Shown here: positions 1 through 12,777 of the stretch, one piece after another
How positions within the stretch are numbered: position 1 is the first letter of the stretch
Layout: every line of letters begins with the position of its first letter
Assembly: GCA_026120035.1 (NCBI GenBank)
Contig: JALRME010000001.1
Location: 1,439,909 to 1,503,908, forward strand
DNA from: Coleophoma eucalyptorum
Lineage: Eukaryota; Ascomycota; Leotiomycetes; Helotiales; Dermateaceae
Direction of reading: 5' to 3'
DNA length: 64,000 nucleotides
Notes under the pieces: model-generated
The model's database searches: none
Told to the model about the DNA's origin: nothing
Seen by the model: only the letters and a program-made list of their open reading frames with translations
Position numbers and translations under genes: made by a program

Positions 1-1218
1 ACGTTAGTGAAAAATAAGCAATGTCTACTTACTAACTTCATACTCTCAAGCATCAAATTTGAGAACTGTAAAGTAGGATATTTACAAATACCACTGTGCA
101 TTTGCTTGATCGAGCCAATTATTTATGCCTCCGGTAGAAGCATAAATAGCAAAGGCAACCTGGAGCCTGGTTGTGCTCCTGTCAACATGACTTCGAATAA
201 CACGGGTTACCAGTAATAGCGCTTCTAAGTCGCGCATACAAAAGAACCTGGTGGGTATTTTACAAAATGCCCTGCAGCTGACATAAAGTTCAAGACAGTA
301 GCAGTGATCAAATCATAGCTAGTCTCGGCAGTGACCTGGGAATCAAAGTCCACGACTGTAAATACGGGCACGGCACTAAACCTTTTCGAAATGCAAGAGT
401 GTATAAATACTAAACCGGTGGTCAGAGAAAGTTCGGGCTGTAATAGTCTTGTCAAGTTCCACCTTTCGAATGGTTGAGAGAGATATATAGTTAACACGCA
501 AACGAACCGGGACCTGGCATATACTTGGCAACATAGGACTTCACAAGCTGTACTTAGGAGGTTAAGAACATTCAGGATAATCATTGCTACGGCTGCAGTG
601 GCATCTTTGTCGGCACAATCTACCAAAACGTCACTTACTTATAGCAGATAATCGACCAAATAGCCGCAAGTAAATAGCAAGGGTTGCAAAAGATACTATG
701 CAGCCGAAGTTCTTCTCAAGTGAATGAATCACCTCCTATCCAGTGTCTTAAGTTTAGCCTCCAAGGTAACATTGGTACTCAATACAGTGCGACGACACCG
801 TCTGAGACAAGTGCTGATGGCTGTTGAATTTCAAAGGTACGACGCCTCGTTTCTTTATGCAGGCTAGAAATAGGATAATGCTTTGGTGGGGCAGATGTAT
901 AAAATCATACGGTAATTGCTAATATCTGCTGTGCTTGAAGTAGAAGAAAGTTAGTAGATTGGGTTGATCCTTAACACAAACTCAAAACAGAAAGTTATCG
1001 GAAGATCTCCATGGGATCTTGGTAGCATACAGAGTGTGCTGTCTCTTTAAGTTCGTAGTACATATAGCTTAGGTATTGTAAATCCCGTCGGCAAAGTGCA
1101 GTCGGGGTTTTCCAAAATTAGTAAGCGACATCCCACGCTTGATATGAATTGTACCTATACACAGCGTATCCCCCCCACTCCATCCATAGCTTTTCCAGTC
1201 CTTCTTTTCAAACTGATC
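1..1218. other. Intergenic / left edge, no supported gene
   Basis: No recognisable gene. A minus-strand open frame of 133 codons (225-626) has no family resemblance that I can name and no clear intron-exon context. The stretch from about 900 to 1218 is presumably the promoter and leader of the MFS transporter that starts at 1219. Confidence 0.5.
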
Positions 1219-2986
1219 ATGGCGTCGAATGACTGTAACTCCATTGATTCCGACGAAAATACGCCTCTGCTGCTTCAGAAGAAGCCAGAGGCAAATAAAT
1301 ATGGTAAATCCGTGCTGTATCTCGCGTTGCTGTGTGGGTTTCTGGTGTCAGTCTCCTTCGGCGTGACACAGGTGCCGTAAGTATTATTGAAGAATAGCTC
1401 AGGCGAAAACTCAACTTACCATGAGCTTAACTAACTTACTCTCAAAGATTGATTTATGTGTTTCGTCTAATGACGTGCGATGCATACTACCAAACGCATC
1501 CCGAGCCAGCTTATGGGCTTGACCGGTGCGAAGTTCGAGAGATCGAAGCACAAACTGCGCGTGCTATATCGCTCCTTGCCGCTTCGACGACATTGTTTGG
1601 TGTAGCCAATTTATTTGTGACCGGATGGACGATCAAAAAATTTGGCGTCAAAACCGCTCTGCTTATCTCCGTATTTTGGCCCGCTGTTCGTCTTGCCGTG
1701 CAAAACTTAGGTGTCATTGCCTCCGGCAACCAAGGCATTTTGATTTTACAGCTGTCTCAGATCATCACTATATTAGGTGGCCCTGCCGGATATTTGCTGT
1801 CATTGAACTCCTATGTCACCGAGATCACGGAATCCAGCGAGAGGACAGGCGCACTTGGAAAGCTGCAAGGCTGCTCGTTTCTGGGCACTGCCAGCGCTTA
1901 CCTCGCCGGCGGACTTATTAGTGATTACTTTGGAATACTTGCTCCGTTTCAAATAACGCTTCTTCTCTTCTCAGCCTCGTGCATCTATATTTTTATCTGC
2001 TTGCCACAGATCCCTCCGAGCAAAGAGGCGCCTACTCAGCTGTCAGGTGGCCTTGCCAAGTTCCTGGGACCGCTCATGATCTTCAAGCCACAAAAATGGA
2101 TACTTCAAAATGGCCAGCATCGAATGGAATACGGAACGATGCTTCTTGGCATTGGCGTTTTCCTTGGTGTGCTAGCTACGGGATACATACCAATCCTGCT
2201 ACAGATGTACGGCACGGATATCTTCCATTTCGGAACAACCGAGAATGGCTACTTGATATCATTGAACTCTTTTATCCGTGGATTATTTCTCACGCTAGTG
2301 TTCCCTAAGATCATCTCTGCTGGACGGGCGTGGATGGTCGATAAGGCACGCCCCAAAGATGCTGAGGCTGGTGCAGCACAAACATTCCGGGCCCTCGATG
2401 TACCAAGCAACATGAACCGAGCTGCGCCAATTGAACCTCTGGATGACCAAGAGGAGCCCATCGAGCCGTCGAATTCATCTGATGAGAGAGAAACCTTTGA
2501 TTTCGATCTAATGTACACAAGGTATAGCTTGCTTACCGATGCCATATTGACTGGGGCTGCCTCTTTTGTCAGCCAAGGGTGGCAGATGTATCTAATCTCC
2601 GCATTGTTGCCATTTGCAGCAGGTACAGGAGCTGCAGCCAAAGGCACTATTCTTCAGATGTGCTCCGCTTCCGAGCGAGCGGATGCACTGAGTGCCATTT
2701 CACTTATTGAAATGGTAGCTCAACTCACTACTAGTATGTATATTTGTTACCACGATCGACCCAAATTCGTAGCTAACGAGTTGTGATAGCGAGTATATTT
2801 GGCCTGATTTTTGCGGCGCTAGCAGAGATAGGGAAAATTCATCTTATATTTACATGTAATGCTGTAAGTTGTCCACCTCTAGCACTCAAAGGCTTGACTT
2901 AACCCAATGTACAGGCTGTGGCGTTGATTGGATTCTGTGTATTACTATTTTCACGATTTCCTCCTGAGGGAAGTAAGAGATCGTAG
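1219..2986 (+). CDS. MFS transporter (4 exons, 529 aa)
   Basis: Integral membrane transporter of the major facilitator superfamily; the substrate cannot be read from the sequence. Exons join(1219..1376, 1448..2733, 2790..2863, 2915..2986) keep the frame through three GT-AG introns of 71, 56 and 51 bases. The start is the ATG at 1219, followed by an acidic N-terminus with NTPLLL, a lysosome/vacuole-like dileucine motif that recurs in fungal MFS proteins. Hydrophobic segments follow in two blocks of about six: roughly residues 30-230 and, after a long hydrophilic loop (about 310-365, rich in D, E and S), up to the C-terminus. The motif at the TM2-TM3 loop (GWTIKKFGVKTALL) corresponds to the MFS G-x-x-x-D-R-x-G-R-R/K region but is degenerate. 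The first intron splits the codon for proline in QVPLIYVFR. Family assignment is firm; any drug, folate-like or siderophore role would be guesswork. Confidence 0.9.
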
Positions 2987-3568
2987 TGGAGCCGACGAGG
3001 GAGGAAGGTATTACGAAACCAGAAATTCGTTACCTCCCTTCCAGGGAACAGCTTCTGGGAGGACGTATCATGGTGCTGGAGTTTGTAAGGACAAAACTCG
3101 AACAGATAACAGAGGGCCCAGCAAATGTGAACCCGAGGGGCTCATAACAAGAGAGCCTAGAAGGGTGTTAAAGTGATTATGGTATTGGTCCCATGTCACA
3201 GCTAAACCTCCTCATAGCATTGGGCAGAACATAAGAGTCGAACTCTTTTATTTGGATTATAGGTCACTTCAAACGGCTCGTCGCCCAATAGACAATAAAC
3301 ATGTGGTAAGGAATGTCGTTAGTAGGAGAACCAAAACTGGAAGTTGTCAAGAAATTGTGGAAGAGTGACCGAGTGAAAAGTGTCCATGTAATATTGCTAC
3401 CGAACTAATCTCAATATAATCAAATCCTCACGCTGGAATGTTCAGTAGACCCTATCGCGATGAGACTTCAAAAATTTAGTTCATTAGAAAGAGCACATAT
3501 AACTTAGCACATTTATGTTATTGTATTACTTTCAATTATTATTACAGGTATAGCTTCAATCAATCTAA
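2987..3568. other. Intergenic, convergent 3' ends
   Basis: Lies between the 3' ends of the convergent MFS transporter (+) and Cas1-like gene (-). I see no gene or repeat in it. It must hold both polyadenylation regions. Confidence 0.6.
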
Positions 3569-6291
3569 TCATGGAGAGGTAATATTACTAATCCACAAGG
3601 TTGCGACCAGCAATCCTAACCTCCACTTCAATCCAGTCCTGAGCTTCATCATCACCATGGTCACCCAACTACCCGCTATACTGGGCCCAAAATCCATTCG
3701 TACATCTTTTGAAGGCGTTGTTTCCTCCATCGGCAGTGTACCTGGCACCCATAGAGTTGTCCGACCAGGCTTATGCTCATTACCATAGGACATACTCAAA
3801 CCTCGCGCCGTACGCTCGCTGCCGATGACGATCCAATCCGTTAGCTTTTGCACTGCATCCGCAACACACCAACTACTCCAGATGAAAATCGAGGTCAGCA
3901 CTGCTGCTTCGGTCCAACGACTCCAGACTCCTATTCTTAGCAAGCCATGAGTATCCCCAGCGAGCCAAATGTGATATTGAAGAACGTAAGTCTCAAGTGA
4001 GATACGTCCAAGCCACGCAAAGAAAGTCGAGTGGTAATTTCGCAGTACGGAATGGCAATTTCGAAGGGTGACAAACGACACAATTGGTATCCAGGAGATG
4101 ATAGGCATCCACCAGTTATAGTCCGTTTTATCAGGAGACCGCCGAGTCAATAGCCAGAACCCAGGGAGGAATATGAGCGAAGCGCATACAGTAATCGCCC
4201 GAAATATCCGTGGAAAGGCCATGATACCGCACAAAAGCTCATCGATGATGTTCGTAGGGTCCAGGGCAGTACGCTCAATCTGGGTGCGTCGATGCTGAAG
4301 GATGGCGACCAACATTCCCACATAAACAATGTACATGTCAAGAAAACATCGGAAGCGCCATTCTGTCATGGACCAAGATATCCCACAGGTATATCTGAGG
4401 ACTTCGCCCACGAGCTCCAAGATACCAGGTGTAGTTATAAATACGGTGGTCAGAATAGCTGCAAGAAGTACCTTTCCGATTAAGAACCAGGGATTTGAAT
4501 TGCGGGCTTGCCCAATTCTGAGTGTCAAGAACACAACAAGAAACCAAAAGCTGACAAGTGGCGCAAAGTAGTAGAACATATAATCCGTACGCATCATGTA
4601 TGGCAATACGCAACTAAGTAGATTCAGCTTAACCAGCACCTTTGCCACGCGTTGACCCGAGAAATCTCCAGTCCGTAAGAAATAGAGGCTATGGCCAAAG
4701 CCTGTCATGAAGAGATATGATGCCACGAGAATCCGGATAATCTCATAAATCCACAAAGCCGCTGAGCCGTGCGTATAGTGATATATCAGAATGACGGCCT
4801 GCATCCAACCTCTCCATTCATCAGTCTGATCCCTTGATAAAAAGGCAGAATCCCGGGCCTCCTGTCCAACTGTACGTTGGGTTGAACCAGTGACCTGACT
4901 TTTTCTGATAGTCAAAAGCCCGGCTATTGCCATCGAACCACACGCAACGAGGAATTCATTCATCTGAAATTGCTTCTGGGCCTTCTCAAAAACCTGAGTA
5001 CGGTCCGCATAAAAGCAGTAGCAGATAGCAAGCGTCAAGATGGTCAGCGCGCCCATGATGTCCATTGAAGGTAGAAATCGACTGATACGGACAATGTGAT
5101 TTCGACGGAGGAGATACGAAAGGGAAGGAAATCCCAGCATTCCAGCAAGAATGAAGAGCCATTGGATGGCCACAGGTTTTTTATAATTTGTACAGCAGGT
5201 CCGGTTGTATGGATAACCTTTGAAAGCAGCATCAGCATTGCAACGCAAGTTGAGTAGCACGTCGGCTTTGCTGTGGGCCACATTATCCACTACATGTAAC
5301 CCACTCTCCTCATATTCCCCTTGGCCAGACCAAGTCATCAAAGAATAGCTCCAGACTACGTCAGCACTAGAGTATGCTGAGGCTTGCTGAAGGTAGTCGT
5401 TCATCAAGTCAATCTTCTCGGGGGTTATGGTCGCCTCTCTCGAAGGAGAGAGCCACTGGTACCAAGGCACTTGGACTGGAGCCATCAACAAGAAATTCGG
5501 CGACTGTTCTCGGACCGGAAACGGCTTTTCCATCGGAATCATCTTCTCCTCTGGTGCAGAATGATCCATATATGGGATCACCTTGTCCACAGCCTCTTTA
5601 AAGTCCCTGAAAAAGTTTTCCTGCCCATGTCTGGCATACCACAAGCCAGGCGCACCGAGTAGGATCAAACCAGCGCTTTCATCCTCTGCTTCGGTAGCCT
5701 CTTCGACAGAATTTGGGCGGAACTTGCTCAATTCATTGTCCAGACCGGTCGAGTTCATCCATGGGTCCCATATAAACTGTACGGTTACTTCATCGACCAC
5801 AAATTCCAGATCCATACGCTTTTGTTCCATCTCCATCAACTCCTCGATCCCTTCCTCCGCTCTCTCTTGGTCCATCTTCTTGGCCACAGCAAAGAAAATC
5901 TGGCGGGTGGTGGAGTCACCAATGAAAACAAGTCTCCGTTTCTTGAAGCAGTTTTTGATGTCCTCTCGCCCGTACTTATGCATCATACATCCGGGAGGTT
6001 GCCAGTTTTGAAGGGCATCATTTCGAGCTTCCCACGAGGAGCCTGGATCGAGCCATTGTCCCTTACTCAGGAGCGCACCGCATTTAAAGGGATCTGAGAC
6101 GTCTAGTAGAGGTTAGCCGGGGATCTGCGGAAGACGAGAGGTAGGGAATTGTAGGCTAGAGATAACTAACCTATCCAGCAATATCTGTAAATTACTGCGA
6201 TCAGTACCACAAGTAGAAGTGCTTGGAAAATGCGCTGAATTGCAGCAACTCGCACAGGCGTGTGCTGAGCCGGCCTTGTAGAGCGGGGCAT
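3569..6291 (-). CDS. CAS1: Cas1-like O-acetyltransferase (PC-esterase + 10TM acyltransferase), 884 aa
   Basis: Predicted Golgi/ER membrane O-acetyltransferase of the CAS1/CASD1 family, which acetylates glycans (fungal polysaccharide or sialic acid in animals). CDS is complement(join(3569..6102, 6171..6291)); the single 68-base intron splits an Asp codon. The N-terminus has one signal-anchor helix (about residues 17-38). The luminal PC-esterase-like domain has the block-I motif FIGDSTTR with the nucleophile Ser at residue 104. The expected Asp-x-x-His block reads SGLH (His310) after two Glu, so the canonical Asp is not in place. A chain of about ten or more hydrophobic helices fills residues 340-780 (Cas1p 10TM domain). 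The C-terminus ends with another hydrophobic stretch. Length agrees with fungal homologues. Assignment is confident; the acceptor glycan is unknown. Confidence 0.92.
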
Positions 6292-8609
6292 TTTGAACTC
6301 AGATGGAAAGGCAGCGATCTGGAAACGGCATCATTGGTGGCAGTAGAGGATCTGATCTTGGTTTAGATGGCAGACTGGTTGAAGCAGTAGCGAGCAGTTA
6401 CTTCCGGGCCGTAAAGCTGTAATGGAGGGGCTGCTAGCTCACGAAGTGGGAGAGCGTGAGATTGAAGGCTGTAACAGCACAAGGGAGGAGAGCAAAGGAG
6501 GAGACGAGAGTGAGAGAATAGAATGGTAAGGTTGAGGAGGGAAGGGAAGGAGAGAGCACAGGTGAGGAGAGGAGAGAGAGGAGAGAGAGGAGAGAGGAGA
6601 GAGGAGAAAGGAAGAAGTGCATGAGAAAGCTGTTGCTGCCCTTCCGAGCGACATAGTTTAAAAGTTAGGTAGGTACAAACCAACACCGGGAAGCTGGGGA
6701 CCTTGGCAGCTTGGGTGAATGGGAATGGAAATGCGAGAATGTAGCTGGAAAGGGTAGGACTTCCTTGGCACTAGTACCAATTCTCAAGGTTTGCAGGGTT
6801 ATGGACTGTGCTTCTACAGCAGTCGTGCTTTCTCGCGTTGTGGATGTAGTTGTGGTTGTGGCTGTGGCTGTGGCTGCCAACGACACGAGCGAGCGGCATC
6901 CTGTCTTATAGACCAGAATACCTTCATAATAACCACCTCCCTCCTTTGCGACTCTCATCTCGGGAGACTGACGAGTAAAAAGGTTTGCTTCTCGGCTTGA
7001 TTCTTGTTACCTCGAATCCAACAAGGCAAGCTGAACGTAGCAGTCGTCTCCAGTGCTGATGTCCTTCGAGGAGCGGCGCGACGGCCAAGACCCATTACCC
7101 GGTCGCAACCCTGCAAGCGCTGCTTCTGCTCACACGACCAATTTCTGCGTTGGTCTGGTCTCTGTGCAGTGCTCGAGACTGGTGTACAGCACGTCGAAGT
7201 ACAGCGTCAAGTACAGTACAGTAGTAGTAATAGTATCGGTAGCAATCCCAGCAGTCCCACCCAGTTCTGGTCGGATCTCCGGACATTGCAAGACCGAATA
7301 ATCACCCCTTCCATCCATTCACATATAAGCACATAGTCCCCCATCCTATCCCCCCCTCCCGGCGTCCATCAAGCCAATTTGCTCATCAATCTCATATGTA
7401 CGGGCTTAATCGTGGCGCTCGGCTCGCCTGTATCAGCCACACCGCATATCACTTCGTACATAATAAGCAAATGGTCGTGTGCCATGACTTCTGCTGCTTC
7501 TCCTTCTTCTTTGGGACGAGCCGCGTCAGATATACAGTGCCTCTTTCAGACTCTCCCCCGCCTGTTCACACTGCCAACCAATCCTAGATTCGATATCTTG
7601 TACCAGCTTTTTATGATGACAGCAAATGGAAACGTTTTGTATTGCTAGGGCAGTAGAGATCACTAAGTTACTCTCTTCCATCCTACATAAAATAGTGCCA
7701 AGATCAGCCCACTTCTGTCGCAAACGAAGCTTTCTCACATCATAACAGCATAATGGAAGGTCTTCAACCATTTTTTATGCCATGCCAAGCATATATGAGC
7801 TACTTCAAAATAATTGTTTTGTATATCGTCAGTGCTACTTTACCTCATGGCAATCCTCCGGCCGATTTGGCTTCTTCGTTACCTTCCAAATTTACAAGGC
7901 GTGATTGGCAAATCTCAAAGCTGAAGTATATTATTCCGATCGAGATTAGGCGGGCAAGAATACCCAACTGAATATTTTAGAGGTATGCCTTGCTGTCAAG
8001 ATCTTGCACGCAGCTTTGTGATACTAGATCTAAGATTAGGAGGAGCATTAGCGAGTCCTTGGGTTTTTGGACTCTATATCCAAGTCCTTCCAAGCATCCG
8101 GCGCGGGTTCCCATCCTTACTGCTGACCCCTGATCAGGTCCGGGGCGATATAGCCCCCATAGTTTTTATCCTTTCCAAGTCAAGCAAGACATTCCTGGTA
8201 GGCTTGTTTGTCTCGATGCTAGACGCGGCCGAGCTAATGCTTCCAAGCAAATCCTATTCCCTTTCCCCACGCCCGAGTTTGGAACCCTGATAGTAGTTTA
8301 TAATAACCTCATCCATCTCGACTCGAAAGGCACTACAGCCCTCGAAATACCTTTACAACTTTACTGAAGTCATTTTGACACCGGACAGAACGTTGACCAG
8401 CGCCCGTAATGCTGACCAAGACTTGTACAGCGTCCATACCACGTCAGAGCGGAGTCATAGAGAGTCTTAATACCACAGAGAAATGAGAAACGGCATGAAA
8501 TCATGGAGTTGGGATGGAGAACAAATCTGTATTTTACGATAGCTTTACATGCAATACTCAGAAGAGCCAGACTATGGCACCTCTCCATGAAATCATGTTC
8601 GCAAGAAAT
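6292..8609. other. Intergenic: upstream region of the Cas1-like gene
   Basis: A stretch of 2.3 kb without a supported gene. It contains the promoter and leader of the minus-strand Cas1-like gene and the 3' flank of the elongase. A purine-rich GAGA-type low-complexity tract lies at about 6480-6610, and pyrimidine/GT-rich tracts lie near 6840-6880. Short frames here are low-complexity translations. Confidence 0.55.
6480..6612. repeat. GAGA/GGAGA low-complexity tract
   Basis: A nearly uninterrupted purine tract on the + strand built from GAGAG and GGAGA units. It lies about 200-300 bases upstream of the Cas1-like start codon. On the coding strand it is a CT-rich tract of the kind often found just upstream of transcription starts in filamentous fungi. 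Confidence 0.75.
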
Positions 8610-10074
8610 CTAGTGCTTGCCATTTACCTTGCCATTTGCCTTTCCGTTGATCTCTGTCGTCTTTTCGACTCGTCGCTCGATTCCCTTGTAGGCATCCTTG
8701 CCAGCCTGCTCAATGGCCTCATGCTTGGTGTCCACGGTGCCCTTTCCAGCGGTCCTGCCGGTTCGTCTAAGGTAGCTTCGGACGAAAAAGCGCACGAAGA
8801 GGACCGTCAGGGGAGTCAAGTACAAAACATTAAACCAAATGGCAAATGTCTGACCGCTGGTGTCGATACAAGGAATTGTTTGGTACTCGGTACGGAATTC
8901 CTGAGTGCCAGGCAGGCCATGGTGAAGGGGCTTTTGACGAGCAGCCTGATCTCTAGAATAAGCAGCTTCGACATTTCCAGCGAGGCCTTCCTCGCCAGCA
9001 GCACGGAAGAGGAACTTCTTCACAAGACTTCCAATACCCGCAGCGGTTGCTGATGCAGCCGCGGATGATACGGTGCTGGAGGCAGCTGAGATAATGCTAA
9101 CGGGTACTTGAACAGGAATGGTGTAGGAAATGAATGAGTGCAGAGCCGCGTAAGATGCACCAACCAAGAATTGAATGATTTGCATAGTGGTCAAGCTTCG
9201 CTTGAGGGAAGTGGGGATCGGGACGGCGAAAGCTGTCAAGGTGTAGTAGGTGTACTGTCAAAAATTAGCTACAAAATCTTAAGCTTTGGAGGGGCCGGTG
9301 CTAGGTACTCACCATCAGAGCATGAATTCCAGAGTTGACGAAAACAAACATCCAAATGGGAGGAGACATAAAGCGGATGCCTGCCCACATGCACATCATT
9401 GCACCAGCATGGTGGTAAGTCTGCAGGGTAGAACTTCTCTTGCCTTTGGCCAGGATAATGACCGTATCAAGCACCTCATAAAACTTGCTCAAGTAGAAGA
9501 ACCATCCATAGAATGCGAGTCCCTCGTTCCAAAGTCTTCCCAGGTCCGTGGCAAGCGGTGTGCCCGCGTCACTTAGTAAAACCGATGAAGGGGACTCGGA
9601 GATCCAGCCGGAGAGTGTCGTGTTGTACGCAATGGCATTTCCAAGGCCCGATGTGCCATGGAGCTTGCACAAGCTGTCCACAGTTCCCGCCAATCCGGCA
9701 GGGCCAGTTGGGCTGACCAGTGCTCTTTGCAGGGCATTGAACATTCCAACAAAGGTCCAGCCCGAGTAGACAGCCAAAAAGATATTGTGTGCTACCACAA
9801 ACCAGAAAAAGATCTTGGTCTTGCTAATTGGCCATGGCTTGTTTCCTCTCGACCGGTTATACGCGTTCAAGGCGCTCACCGTCACAGCGTAAACGGCTGC
9901 AATGGTGATAGGGACCCTAACGTCCAGAGCATCGTTGTACCAAGAAGAGGCCAGGGAGATGGGAGGCGCAGAGAGGGTTGACCCCGCCGGTGGTGGTGGG
10001 AGAGTTTGCGGCTCGTTGCTGGGAGGAAAGATGAAGAGCGAGGACGGGGGTAGAGAAGCGTAGACTTCAGCCAT
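8610..10074 (-). CDS. Fatty acid elongase, ELO/GNS1-SUR4 family, 468 aa
   Basis: ER membrane 3-ketoacyl-CoA synthase of the ELO family, which performs the condensing step of very-long-chain fatty acid elongation. CDS is complement(join(8610..9254, 9313..10074)); one 58-base GTGAGT..ACAG intron falls in phase 0 after the ALM codons. The N-terminal 40 residues are Pro/Ser rich, then several membrane segments. Signature blocks are KFYEVLDT (197-204), the histidine box QTYHH (218-222) followed by AGAMMCMW, then NSGIHALMYTYYT across the splice junction. The first position of the usual HxxHH box is Gln. The C-terminus is hydrophilic with repeated NGK units (KANGKVNGKH), consistent with a cytosolic Lys-rich tail. 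Substrate chain length is not predictable. Confidence 0.93.
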
Positions 10075-12777
10075 TTTACTAGGTCTGAGGCCGGAGATAG
10101 GCAAGAGATGCCGAAAAAGAAAGGCCAGTTCGAAATGGCGTTCGATGAGGGACGGGGTTGGACACACAACCTGAGGTGTTTGCAGATCGGTTAGATCAAG
10201 GTCTAGAAGGAGAGAAGGTTGAAGTGTAGTTGGGTATAGTGAAGAATTAAGCAATACAGCTCTGATGGCAGAGGCGAAGGAGACAAAGGAGGGTGTGTGA
10301 GGGTGAGAGTGAGAGAGAGAGGTGGGAAGTCTGCGAGCAGAGGAAAGATGAAAAGAAGTCTAATAATATTATGTTCCTGGCGGTCTATCTTTATCTCCAG
10401 AGGTAGGAGGGAAGGATCCAAGGAGAAGAATTAAAAAAAAAGCTAGGGCCGCACTCGGACCACAGAGGCGTTGATGAATGCTTTTCCCAGGAGACAAAGG
10501 ACACGGCCAGCGAAAAGAAAGCTGTGTGTGCCGAGGTTGGGTGGAGGATATAAGTAGCTTGTGCAGGAATAATGACATGTGCGACTCCAATAACCCATCG
10601 CCAAAGCCGTTCAGAGCAAAAGTGTTGAGGAATTGCGCCTGTGTCTCGCTTGGATGCCATGCAACAGCTATGATCTTGGTTATGCCTGGGTGCGGTAGGA
10701 ATGCCTTCAACCAGCAACTCCATCGTCATCCCGCCTTTCTAGAAGTCCAGGAACGCCCCATGATTGGCGGAACCCTGCACCGGTCCGAGCCCAGACAGCC
10801 AACGGTCAGGTGTTGCAAAGGGCGGCCAGACAGGCACCGGAAGCAAGGCCAAACAAGCCCAAAAAGAGGCGCCTTCGTCGAGAAGTGAGCCAGAGCTCTC
10901 ATGCTTTCATGCTTTCATGCGTTCATTCAATCCCCATTCCCATTCCCATTCCCACTCCCACTCCCACTCCCACTCCCACTCCAGCTCACTGTTGCTTGCC
11001 AGATTCCCAGCGATGCAAGACCAGTTCATCACGTCTTCCGCGGTCTGCTTCACCCCTTCCCCGTCGGCCTTTCCGGTCGCGTGCTCTCCGTGTATTCTTA
11101 TTAGACTGTGGGGGCCTGGTGGAGTGGTCTTTGCTCCCTCCTCAACAAAACCAGGCCTCGTTTCCGCGATGCCCTGCATGGCTGCTGGGACCTGCACACG
11201 CCCGCTTACCGCTTAAAGGCCATCCCCGAACATTAGCATCACGCGTCCATGGATGATTTTTGTCCATGGGCCTGGTCACCGAAAGGGTCTGCATGTCTTC
11301 CTGGCTCGACGAAATGCGTCCCGAGAAGTCTCCCCGAATACATCTTGTAGACCATGGAGGGTTCGGTTGGCAAGCCGCCCTCCGCTGTCGCTAGACTTTA
11401 GATCATGCCTGCCCTAAGGTTTGGTGTACCGTAGTCTAGTCGGTGCAAATGCCGTTACTAGAGCCGTTGCTCGGTACCTGGGAACTCCCGCTGCCCTTCG
11501 AGCACCCTCGCAGGATCATCATCGGCTTTCAACCAAGGGCATGGAATTGAGCATAATGTGGAAGACATTGCGGTCTCAATTGGTGCCTTTATGAAATTCA
11601 ATTCCCCTCTCTTGCTTCTATACCCTTCCAATTCAGATGGGTTACTTTCGATTTCTCATATGGGAGACATGCCCTCAGGTTCCATGGCACCTCGGGCGGA
11701 TGAGTGTAGGCCACGACTTTCGAGGTTGGAGCCAGAAAGGTCTCAATATCTTCAGATATCCAGCCCTTACTATTTTACAGGAGTTACAGAGCTTCTTTCG
11801 TCGTAGACATCATGCGCCCTTCGAGTCTTTCCACCTGAGGCATACTTCAAGTACACGCCCCGTGGTATAGACTACCTCTTCTCACTCTTTGCAAATGCTT
11901 CTGGGGCTTCCAACCAGTGGTGTCTATATAAGTCATCCATGCACTAGTTTAACTCTGTTGGAGTTGTACATTGGGGTATATGTTTCTGCATGTATCTGTG
12001 TATAGATGTTCCTTTAGATGTGCTCGTCAGATATTTAACTCTCAGATATATTTCGTTTCTGCACATATTTAAACCACATCGGCTCCACCTCACCAAGTAA
12101 CTCCACCTCTTTCCCTCTAAATAATTCCGGGGATAAATGCATCCTTTATCCAGCGATGACCGGTAGTTCCCGGCTCCTGGCCTGCAAATGAGCATTGATA
12201 GTAGCAGTTATTTGGTATCGTTTTCGTAAAACGCCCCCCCCCCCAAATAACCGAAAGTAAACCAAGTTCCTGAAAACGTAGTCTATTCTTCTTTAGCAAC
12301 ATCACCTTTTTATTACTCTGGCATATGGATCTGTATAGGCAAGGTACGCATCTGAACAAGAATTACCGGCTACTTTCTTGGGTGTGGCAAAATATGAAAA
12401 CACGATTGATTGCTCTCGATTTGTTATTTTAGCGGATACTTGATTCCAATCTACGTAGTTTAGGCATCTGACGTCCCACAATTGGCAAGCCCGACTGAGA
12501 TTTATATTCAGAGGCACATGTTATATTCCCAGCAAGCACAATTGAAATCGCCTACTTCAAAGCAATGTAAATTCTTAGTGGGAATTCTACCCTACCAGCC
12601 AAAGCCATCCCCTAATGCATACAGGAAAGGCCCCCCCGAGTCTCGGTAATAAAGAAGCAACTAAGAGCGGCTCAAAGCATGATACACATATTCACACCCT
12701 TACAACCTCCCTACGGAATGTATAAAATCGATTATCTCCGTATTTTCTTCGAGTCACATCCCAGAAATCCCTCACTA
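10075..12777. other. Intergenic: elongase upstream region
   Basis: A 2.7 kb region between the start of the elongase and the 3' end of the Myb-like gene, both on the minus strand. It includes a CT/GA-rich leader (10250-10330), a CATGCTTT repeat and a hexanucleotide array (see separate entries), and a C12 homopolymer near 12235. No gene is supported. Overlapping frames at 10764-11256 merely translate the hexamer array. Confidence 0.55.
10932..10983 (+). repeat. CCCATT/CCCACT hexanucleotide microsatellite
   Basis: About three CCCATT units followed by about five to six CCCACT units, head to tail. It is immediately preceded (10898-10920) by a short repeat of a 9-base unit containing CATGCTTT. 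The same hexamer family recurs near 23513 and 24720. Confidence 0.9.

Noticed and set aside
1526..2647. ORFs of 109-132 codons overlapping the MFS transporter
   Set aside because: Shadow frames of the transporter exon.
10764..11256. Two ~150-codon overlapping ORFs with Ser-His or Pro-Thr repeats
   Set aside because: Again a hexamer array read in two frames; the flanks have no protein features.
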